Source of the DNA: Xanthostigma xanthostigma
Taxonomy: Eukaryota; Arthropoda; Insecta; Raphidioptera; Raphidiidae
Assembly: GCA_963575645.1 (NCBI GenBank)
Contig: OY754467.1
Span: 2,666,001-2,730,000 of the forward strand
Reading direction: 5' to 3'
DNA length: 64,000 bases
Position numbers and translations under genes: made by a program. Below, piece by piece: positions 55,306-64,000 of this stretch (its first letter is position 1; the number at the start of each line of letters is the position of its first letter). The notes beneath the pieces are model-generated. The model did not search any database and had not been told where the DNA came from. It saw nothing but the letters and a program-made list of their open reading frames with translations.

Positions 55306-55859
55306 TATCCTTGAATCTCGATATCTAACAGTCAATAAATGAAGTACTATATTATTCGGTCAGTGTTAGGGGCAACTTAATCGCAGTTTCGGTTGCGTTG
55401 ATATCGAATAAATTAACCCGATTTTTTTTAATTTTATGGATTGAATGTTTTCGAAAACGTATGACGTATTGTATTGAAGTTTTCATTCATATATATTTAT
55501 TTATGAAATAAAAATAACTCGTTTTTTTGAACTGTGCTGCACTTGTAATAATAATAATAATATTCTCTTAGGTTATTAACGATACATATTAGTTGTTTCG
55601 TTTGAAATAACTTTTATTTATTTTATTTGAAATGATATTTTTTTCGAAACGCCTATGTAAACAATTTAAAATAACTTCATAGATATATATTAAAGAGCAA
55701 ATGATTATTTACTTAAAAATTCTTTAACTTTTACATGTTCGGACGCCAAATGTGCAAAATTTACGTTAAATTCAATTTCTTAGAAGATTTATGATTGTAC
55801 GTTCGTGGCGGCGCTCGTCTGTCGACAAAACGGTTATTTTTCATAACATCATCAAATGT
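55306..55859. other. Unassigned AT-rich spacer
   Basis: Nothing recognised. Confidence 0.3.
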
Positions 55860-57110
55860 CTCTCACATCAAAAGATCTTTCTTAACTAGTTGACGAATGG
55901 AGGATATGTAAATAATGATTGTGTTAAGGTTTTGTAAGAAACATACTGGTATTCCTTGCCCGATTCGGAAATATCCACTGTCCAAATTTAAGCAGTGATG
56001 GTTGATTGGGAGTATGCTGATCAAAGAATCTTTAGATTAGTTGACGAACGGAACACTTGTGAATACTGTTGGTGTAGGGATTTTTAAGAAACATGCTGGT
56101 ATTTCTCTCTCGATACTGCAATATCCATCGACCACTTAGTGAATTCGTGATAGAATGGGAACATGTTAATCAAAAGATGTTTTTTTGATTAGTTGACGAA
56201 TAGAAACACTTGTAAATACTGCTGGTGTAGAGGATTTTTAAGAAACATGCTGGTATTTCTCTCTCGATTCTGCAATATCCATCGACCACTTAATGCATTG
56301 GTGATAGAATGCGAACATGTTGATCAAAAGATGTTTTTTGATTAGTTGACGAATAGAAACACTTGTAAATACTGCTGGTGTAGAGGATTTTTAAGAAACA
56401 TGCTGGTATTTCTCTCTCGATTCTGCAATATCCATCGACCACTTAGTGCATTGGTGATAGAATGCGAACATGTTGATCAAAAGATGTTTTTTTGATTAGT
56501 TGACGAATAGAAACACTTGTAAATACTGCTGGTGTAGAGGATTTTTAAGAAACATGCTGGTATTTCTCTCTCGATTCTGCAATATCCATCGACCACTTAG
56601 TGCATTGGTGATAGAATGCGAACATGTTGATCAAAAGATGTTTTTTGATTAGTTGACGAATAGAAACACTTGTAAATACTGCTGGTGTAGAGGATTTTTA
56701 AGAAACATGCTGGTATTTCTCTCTCGATTCTGCAATATCCATCGACCACTTAGTGCATTGGTGATAGAATGCGAACATGTTGATCAAAAGATGTTTTTTG
56801 ATTAGTTGACGAATAGAAACACTTGTAAATACTGCTGGTGTAGAGGATTTTTAAGAAACATGCTGGTATTTCTCTCTCGATTCTGCAATATCCATCGACC
56901 ACTTAGTGAATTGGTGATAGAATGGGAACATGTTGATCAAAAGATGTTTTTTGATTACTTGACGAATGGAATAGTTGTAAATACTATTGTGTAGAAGTTT
57001 TGTAAGAAAACTGGTATTCCTCAACCGATTCTGAAGTATCCACTGTCCAAATATAAGATTTGAATTTTGATAGTTGATTGGGAATATGTTGATCAATAGA
57101 TCTTTGCTAT
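55860..57110 (+). repeat. Tandem array, about 153-bp unit, 8 copies
   Basis: GTTGACGAA marks units at 55889, 56040, 56192, 56345, 56499, 56652 and 56804, and a changed form lies near 56957. Spacing is 151-154 bp. The inner four or five units are nearly identical (AAGAAACATGCTGGTATTTC, TCGACCACTTAGTGCATTGG). Both edges are diverged, as expected when unequal exchange homogenises the centre. Non-coding. Confidence 0.9.
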
Positions 57111-58285
57111 GTAGTAATTAAATAGGTAATCTTTAATATAAAATTTTCTTTAGAAAAAAGATATTCCACGCCAGCTTTTAAACTATCAACTGTTCCCACC
57201 AGATTGTCATTTGCTTGATTGTCTATTGAGGGTTGACCAATCAAATTCTGACCTTATCTCACTCACCCTACTTCAATTTTCTTACAGAACATGGAAGTAA
57301 AATATAATGAATTTTTGGTATAAACCTGGAACAGTGTGTTCCTAAACAAATTAAATATTTTAATTAACACTCCCATTATTGCTAATTGATAAATTCCAGT
57401 ACATATAGTTTTATATCAGACCGTCTAACTTTCCGTGTACTGTATATGTATATAATGTTTATGTACCTTTGTAAAACTGTACAGACATGTTACATATATG
57501 TGTATGTGAATTTAAATGTGAACATTTGTTAAAAAAATCATTTGTTCTGCGACCTTTTTTTACTCTAGAATTGTTGCGAGCACCGAGCATTATTCAGGGG
57601 GAAATATGCTGAACTAGATTGTTTTTATTTTATATTTTTATATTATTGAGACTAAAACAAGAAGAATGGGTATTTCACGGCATAAAAAAAGTTTTTTTTT
57701 TTTTTGTTTTTTTTCATTTCTCATATTGCTCGTATGCTTTGGTCGATGTTGATTAATTATTCATTGACTAGAAAATCGAGATTTTTCTTTTCCAATAGCA
57801 TCGTCCAAAGGTATAGTTTATTAATTTCGTTCGAGATGCATAAATACTACCTTTTTTGCACGTACCACCTATAAAGTAGCTGATTTTGACATCATAATAA
57901 GTATATTTTTAATATTTTTGACAGATGTATTAACGAAAATTACATCTGCTTCGGTTTCTGCTTTTTTTTTCATTGGTTTTTAAATGATAAGACAGGTCGC
58001 TTTTAAAAATTACGTAGTTGGGATTTTTTTACTTTACAAAATGGATCATTTTACGACTTCTAAACGGGCATGAAAAACAGCTATTTTATAGGGAATTGTG
58101 TAAAAAAATGTTTTTGTTACATTCTTAAAAGGGGCACATTTTCATCTCAAAAAATAGCAGAATAATTAGTGTTGATACTGTTGCCATTACAGAATTCGGG
58201 GCAAATCAAAAATTTTAATCTTAAGTAAGTAATAAAAAAGAAACCTCAAACATCTATGGGTGTAAGAAATTTGATATGTAAAATA
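57111..58285. other. Unassigned AT-rich stretch
   Basis: No gene or repeat recognised before the splice-like site at 58325. Confidence 0.3.
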
Positions 58286-58289
58286 TTCA

Positions 58290-58394
58290 ACTATTTTTAA
58301 CATTTATTTTTTCTTTTTGTTTCAGGTAAGCGCATTTCTAAACTTTTTGATATTTCGACTCTATGGCTCCCAAAAAAATATTCAAAGTGAGTAA
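58290..58394 (+). promoter_or_regulatory. Second candidate recursive splice site with downstream 5' splice site
   Basis: CATTTATTTTTTCTTTTTGT leads into TTCAG/GTAAGCG, junction after 58325. A 5' splice site, CAAA/GTGAGTAA, follows at 58387. The 61 nt between are open in two frames and include ATGGCTCCCAAAAAAATATT (MAPKKIFK). It could be a recursive site, an ordinary small exon, or chance. It has the same strand and layout as the site at 27753. Confidence 0.45.
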
Positions 58395-58545
58395 AAACAG
58401 TTATGATTTTTTGTATTATAAATAAGCAGTCCTTGAACACCTACATATTCGTTTTTTATCTGGGGTTTTTATGAATTGACCCTAATCTTTGATATAACTT
58501 GAATTCGATGTAAATCAACTGTAGACATTTAACATCGTAAAGTCA

Positions 58546-58770
58546 TTAAGGAGCGTCCACAAATTACGTGGGGCAAATTCGACCCCCCGTCTCCCCTTGG
58601 TGAGAGGTCGTGAGATGTTGCTCCCCCTTTCTAATCTCACGTGAAATTTTTCAAAATGTGTATTTTTAATTTTAGCGGAGAAACATTTTTTTCTTGATTT
58701 AACCCAGTTTTCTTGCGGAAAAAATTACGTGATATTTGCCGAGACCCCCCCTCTCTCCCCCACGTGAGAT
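58546..58770 (+). repeat. Family K, longer copy
   Basis: GGAGCGTCCACAAATTACGT, then GACCCCCCGTCTCCCCTTGG and GAGAGGTCGTGAGAT. Later comes the CCCCCCTCTCTCCCCCACGT block in similar style. Related to 700-800. Confidence 0.5.
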
Positions 58771-60000
58771 TGGGTGATACATTTACGATTTTCGCTATTT
58801 TTTTCTGATCTGAGACCAAATTTTAGACTTGGTACAGTCTATTTAAAAACTCTATTTTAGCATTAATTTAACATAAACTTACACTTTCTTAAATTATTTG
58901 GAAAATAAAATAAAATTTCAATTGTCTATTAATATTTTGAATATTCGCGCTAAAAAAATAATTAAATTAAATATACACTTCAATTGTCAAAGTCGACTTG
59001 TCAAACTGTTGGCATAATCTCCGACATACGTACATATTTGCATTTCTCTCACACTCATGTATCGTGAACATCGATGGATTTTCTCTGTTTACGTTCCTCT
59101 TCTACCCGCTACCCCCTCGTCTAATTACTATTATCGCTTGAAATCACCCCGTTTAAAGAAATTTCACCAAAAACAAATAGTGGTAACAGATCTGTGAACT
59201 AAAGGCTTCAGTTTAAAAACAAATACGGCTTGCACTCCGGGAGTGCCGGCAGAAGTGAAAACTTGAATATTACCTGTATTCTCCACCCGTCTTACGAATT
59301 TTCGATCAGGTCACGTGTCCTGACGCGAGTTTAACATTTTTTACCCATTACAAAAAAAGTGTACAACGCCGCTAAAGAAGTTTTCACTTCAAAAATTGTG
59401 TCAATCGGTTGAGTAGGGATTGCTTGGCGGATTGGCTAGAGAAATAGGGCTTGTGTTTTAAATAATTAGATTATTGTATCATTTACACGCAAGAAAAACT
59501 TTAGTATCACATTTAGTTATTATGTAACGCTGTCCTGCAGTTACGTGAAATAACTGTATTGAAAAAAATCGTCCACTTGAATGGGAAGAGAGACGGCGTC
59601 ATTGGCGATCCAGTCACAATTGACTAAGACAAAAGATACGCGCACACCCTACCTTTATTATGCATGTATGTACATTATAATATATTTATTTAAATTGCTA
59701 TTTGATATTTAAATATGCTGTCCTTGACACGTGATTAAATATTATGTATTTTGACAATTTGCCAATTATAATTCATGAAGGCCAATTTAATGGACGCTAT
59801 TGTAAAATGTATTTTAACATTTACTTTTGTTATTTATTATAATAAAATTAATTTATGGAATAAACATTTGTGTACTCAAGGAACGAGTTATTGCGGTCCC
59901 GACTACGAGAATATTATCTTATTAATTTCAAGGCCGCTGTTTGAAAACATTTTTGACGATTGAAATATTATACCGGTATCGGTTTCATATTGTTCAATTT
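58771..60000. other. Unassigned 1.2-kb stretch
   Basis: No exon or repeat family recognised. GCACTCCGGGAGTGCCGGC (59231) is a small hairpin. Confidence 0.35.
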
Positions 60001-60498
60001 TTTTGAAGTGAGAACGTCTTATAAATTGATGAAACACCGGCTGCATGTAGGAAAAAGTGTCACGTTCCGCTTGACCCTGTGCGTGCAAGCGAGAGCGCAG
60101 TATAAGCGATAGAGTAGCACGATCGGCCCAAGTTTGACAGCTACAAAATTTTATTTATTAAAGATCACAAGACACAAACTCCCAATAGACTGCCACAGTT
60201 CGCTCGTATATATACTTACAGGGAGTGAAAAATCCACACCACCCGACCGTCCGTTTATTAAAACTGCGTGTATTTTGAAAACGGTTCATTATATTTAAAA
60301 ACCGTTTCTACAGTTGGTTAGAACTCTAATTTTACTTTTTAAATATGTAAAAATAAATGTTTGGAAACGTATACGTATAATGTGAAAAATAAAAAAAGTT
60401 ATTTTTCAACACTTTACGAGTATGGTTCAATGTTTATTTATGACGTTATCACGTAAAACTATCGTCCGTAAACCGACTTTACAGACAACCAATTTTTT
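60001..60498 (-). mobile_element. Repeat family I, copy 5
   Basis: On the minus strand it starts TTGGTTGTCTGTAAAGTCGG (60495) and ends at GACGTTCTCACTTCAAAAA. It has GCACGCACAGGGTCAAGCGG and the AAGCGATAGAGTAGCACG region shared with the 41.2-kb copy. The middle differs from the long copies. Confidence 0.6.
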
Positions 60499-60792
60499 TT
60501 TATGTGAAACGTCTATTGGCGCTTCTCGGCAGCAAAACGTCACGGCATGACACTCTATCCGTCTGCGCAACCGCGTATACTATAGGTATATGCTTAGTTC
60601 CTTCTCTGTGTGACCTGTGTGCTGCGTGTGCGACTATAGTATGCCTGACACGTTCGCCGCTTGTATACACACTTTGTGTTAGTTACAGGGTGAATTTTTT
60701 TTTAATATGATGGGGCAAAATTTAGTTAGACGGTGAAATTTAGCTACTAGAATTTCGCTTAAAATGTTTCACATGTGCCAGGCGTCTCACGA

Positions 60793-61050
60793 TGGATAGC
60801 CCATTTATCGAGGAAGGCTATAGGCTATATAATATCACGCTACGGCCAATAGGAGCGGAGCATTAATGAAAAATGTTGCAAAATGTAACTCAAAATTTGT
60901 CCGTCCGACAAAAACTTTTAAACGGTATCTCCGATCATCATGAAATTTGAACACAACATTCATCTCGGTAAACTAAGATGAATGTGCGTACTCATGTCCC
61001 GCCCCCCATTCGTTCTTTTGCACCCGGGTGAAACCGGGCGGGACCGCTAG
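60793..61050 (+). mobile_element. Helitron family C, copy 5 (tRNA-less)
   Basis: Starts within GGATAGCCCATTTATCGAGG and ends CCCGGGTGAAACCGGGCGGG, ACCG, CTAG before T. Compared with copy 3 it lacks the 5' end and everything around the tRNA. It has the cleanest 3' hairpin of the family. Confidence 0.75.
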
Positions 61051-62147
61051 TCTTTTCTCTTTACTGTTTATTTTAAAATAATTTCTAATGAACAAACAAT
61101 ATTTTAGCAGAAACCAATAATTTAAATTTTAAATCATAGTTAAATAATTTTTTTGGTACATGTTATTAAAAGTGAAAAACAATAAATAAAATGTTTTATT
61201 AAAATTTAAACATTAAAAACATATTTTTTTGCTTGCTTATAAAATTTATAATACCATTAGGTTTTCCACAATACGTAATAAACTTCATAAATAATAAAAT
61301 ATTATACCTCTGTAGATATGTACATTACTTTAATTATTTTTTTAAATGATTTTTTCATTTTTTATAATCCATCTTGTGTATAGTAAAACGTAGACAAAAA
61401 ATGTTTATCATAATATATTTTATATTACAGATAATTACATTTTATTATATAAATAATAATAATTTACGATAATTATTTTTATGGTTCACGTATTTTCAAA
61501 TAATCGTATATAATATTACACAAAATTACGTTAAAAACACAAATCAGCGTTTTCAAACATTTTTTTTTTTTTGAAAATTTTTTTTCAACTTTAAATGACA
61601 TTTATGATTTATTTTGCTTTGAGGCTCCTTGGATTCCAATTTTCGATTGTGGATTGCTGTCACGTTTAACAGAAGGCGCTCTCGTTGCCGTAAAATATTT
61701 AGTATAGCTTGTGTTGCTTTATTCAACAGGTGCCGCCCCCATTGCCGTAATATATTTAGTAGCTATTTTTCGAAAAAGAAGTTGTTTTCACCTGTCACTT
61801 TAGAACTGTCTCTTAAGAACCGACGAACATTTTTTTGTTTTTGATTATTTAGATACCAAATAACATAAAAAACTAATTTAAAAAATTGTATACCCCTGCT
61901 TAACTGAAAATAACCCCCACGAAATAACCGTGCGAAACCGGTTGCGTTGACAAAAGTTATTGTGTCGCGGTAAAAAAAATTGTCGATAGTCACGCCCGTC
62001 TAGAATCGGTTGTAAAAGTTCATAAAAACACGCGCGTATTTGAATGTAACGCTGTGTCAAAATTTCAATGCAATCGGTGAATAACTTTCGGAGATTCAGG
62101 ATTTTGAGCAAACGAACGGTTCCATTTTTATAGATTTCACGTTTTGT
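61051..62147. other. Unassigned AT-rich stretch
   Basis: TTGCCGTAA(A/T)ATATTTAGTA occurs twice (61689 and 61743). TTTCAATGCAATCGGTGAAT near 62067 recalls the tails of old insect transposons. Nothing firm. Confidence 0.35.
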
Positions 62148-62155
62148 GTAATTGA

Positions 62156-62441
62156 CAGCCTTGGATCTGCGGGGGGGGGGGGGGGGGGGGGGCAAACTGG
62201 GGCACCCGCCCCGGGCGGTAATTTTAGAGGGCGCCAAAACCACATCAGCTAATCTGTAATTTTTCCGATTTACTCTATCTGCTTGTTTTCTGACTGTTTT
62301 CTGACGGTTTTCCGCTCACGAAAAATACCAACCATTATATATTTATGAGTTTTTTTAAAGTAATTTATCTCAAAAGCTGGAGAGACGGGGCGCCATTATC
62401 AAGTTTCGCCCCGGTTCGAAAAAATCGTAGCCCCGGGGCTG
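62156..62441. mobile_element. hAT MITE with perfect 8-bp duplication and G22 run
   Basis: 286 bp between two copies of GTAATTGA (62148-62155, 62442-62449). Ends are CAGCCTTGGATCTGCGGGG and, inverted, CAGCCCCGGGGCTACG. A run of 22 G starts at 62171. The perfect duplication marks a fairly recent hAT insertion. The G run likely grew by slippage. Confidence 0.85.
62171..62192 (+). repeat. Homopolymer of 22 G
   Basis: Very unusual in AT-rich DNA, and able to form a G-quadruplex. Its exact length may be a sequencing estimate. Confidence 0.85.
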
Positions 62442-62449
62442 GTAATTGA

Positions 62450-62715
62450 TTCCATTGAATTGTAAAAATTCCATAAATAACTTAATAATACAGTACAGAG
62501 TGTGTGCCGTTTTGATCTTCGTTTGCGCCGCGTACTAAATTGTCCGTTACAATACATGAACAACTATAAAAATACATATCATTGTCACATATAAATACCA
62601 TAAATCCACATAGTAAATGTAAATACGTGCATGCCGTTAATATTTATTATTAATGAAATTATTTATTTCCGCTTACTTTAATGTCATATAATATGTATAA
62701 TATTTATTTATATAT
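62450..62715. other. Unassigned spacer
   Basis: Nothing recognised before the satellite. Confidence 0.3.
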
Positions 62716-63645
62716 ACTTGTTTGCGGAGAAGATGCGAATTGAAACGTTTTCACAATGTAAATAACTGTGTTCAAGACTCGGAGTGCCGCAAGACGTCGT
62801 ACTAGGACCACGATTTTATTAGATTGATGCGTTCGGCGTAAGAACGCAACCATTCAATTTAGATCAGATTGTAGATTAATGGTTATTAAAATCTAAAGCA
62901 TACTTGTTTGCGGAGAAGACGCGACTTGAAACGTTTTCACAATGTAAATAACTGTGTTCAAGACTCGGAGTGCCGCAAGACGTCGTACTAGGACCACGAT
63001 TTTATTAGATTGATGCGTTCGGCGTAAGAACGCAACCATTCAATTTAGATCAGATTGTAGATTAATGGTTATTAAAATCTAAAGCATACTTGTTTGCGGA
63101 GAAGACGCGACTTGAAACGTTTTCACAATGTAAATAACTGTGTTCAAGATTCGGAGTGCCGCAAGACGTCGTACTAGGTCCACGATTTTATTAGATTGAT
63201 GCGTTCGACGTAAGAACGCAACCATTCAATTTAGATCAGATTGTAGATTAATGGTTATTAAAATCTAAAGCATACTTGTTTGCGGAGAAGACGCGACTTG
63301 AAACGTTTTCACAATGTAAATAACTGTGTTCAAGACTCGGAGTGCCGCAAGACGTCGCACTAGGACCACGATTTTATTAGATTGATGCGTTCGACGTAAG
63401 AACGCAACCATTCAATTTAGATCAGATTGTAGATTAATGGTTATTAAAATCTAAAGCATACTTGTTTGCGGAGAAGACGCGACTTGAAACGTTTTCACAA
63501 TGTAAATAACTGTGTTCAAGACTCGGAGTGCCGCAAGACGTCGTACTAGGACCACGATTTTATTAGATTGATGCGTTCGGCGTAAGAACGCAACCATTCA
63601 ATTTAGATCAGATTGTAGATTAAACGTTATTAAAATCTAAAGCAA
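62716..63645 (+). repeat. 186-bp satellite, 5 units, with reverse-transcriptase signature
   Basis: ACTTGTTTGCGGAG starts units at 62716, 62902, 63088, 63274 and 63460, exactly 186 bp apart, with only a few differences. Each unit encodes LGVPQDVVLGPRFY followed by a stop. This fits the GVPQGSVLGPLLF motif of LINE-type reverse transcriptases. The unit therefore looks like an amplified piece of a dead LINE. 186 is a multiple of three, so the frame repeats in every unit, always closed by stops. Confidence 0.85.
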
Positions 63646-64000
63646 CTTCAGAAATCTTCTTCAATTTTATAGTTAATGATAGACGTTTTCTGCCAACTCG
63701 ACTCCTCTGTTAGAGAACGGAACGTCAGGTGGAAATAACGATTGACCACGACGTACAAACCCGGAAATAAAGAAGATTTAGAACAACGCTAACCGCGATA
63801 CACACTTGTATTTTTTTAATTAGCCTTTTGAAATTTGAAGACATCGCCTCTTCAAAAGACTGCCTTTACAGTCATTCGTGATGTTATGTTAAGACACCTA
63901 CTACACGATCATGAAGAAATTATTATATTTGTATCTCTCACATCGAATGGTGCGCTAAGTCGACTACTACGTTCTTCCTTATTTGTAAAAGGCACTTCCA
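63646..64000. other. Unassigned right flank
   Basis: TCTTCAAAAGACTGCC and neighbouring words show no repeat relation within the window. Confidence 0.3.

Noticed and set aside
61878-62243. 121-codon frame with a proline run
   Set aside because: The prolines come from the G22 run inside a hAT MITE, and the frame crosses the element boundary.

Overview
The window looks like intergenic or intronic DNA of an arthropod, most likely an insect. It is strongly AT-rich and has no long open reading frame with a recognisable product. It is packed with eukaryotic repeats: Helitrons (5' TC, 3' hairpin plus CTAG, inserted between A and T), hAT elements with 8-bp target duplications, TA-flanked foldback MITEs, PIF/Harbinger-like MITEs flanked by TAA, tRNA-headed SINEs, one LTR with a primer-binding site, and several satellite-like arrays. 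No bacterial-type gene, CRISPR array, rRNA gene or intact tRNA gene was found. I cannot name the species.

Layout. 1-14.6 kb: dispersed MITE families, the first tRNA-carrying Helitron (4.3-4.9 kb), and two near-identical 460-bp MITEs with CRE-like sites (9.3 and 11.8 kb). 14.7-16.8 kb: an 11-unit tandem array with a 732-bp foldback MITE inserted cleanly at a TA. 17-25.7 kb: two deletion derivatives of a mariner-type transposon and an inverted pair of 598-bp Helitrons around a second tRNA-carrying Helitron. 25.7-29.9 kb: the least repeat-dense part, with a hAT MITE with a near-perfect 8-bp duplication, a strong candidate recursive splice site (27753), and a candidate terminal coding exon on the minus strand (28658-28832). 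30.4-42.9 kb: two long palindromes (606 and 884 bp), the fullest tRNA-Lys Helitron (31.6-32.5 kb), more Helitrons and MITEs, and a SINE. 43-52 kb: sparse DNA with a possible promoter (46.34 kb), a hAT-like element, foldback MITEs and a second SINE. 52.7-57.1 kb: an LTR, a 693-bp palindrome and a 153-bp tandem array. 57.1-64 kb: a second candidate recursive splice site (58325), a hAT MITE containing a run of 22 G, and a 186-bp satellite carrying a LINE reverse-transcriptase signature.

How it fits together. Two plus-strand sites have the form pyrimidine tract-CAG/GTAAG, each followed within about 60 nt by another 5' splice site. They suggest that the window lies inside a very long intron of a plus-strand gene, with a small minus-strand gene possibly nested in it. 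This is inference. Most repeats are non-autonomous and would have been mobilised by proteins encoded elsewhere. Boundaries marked 'about' were read by eye.
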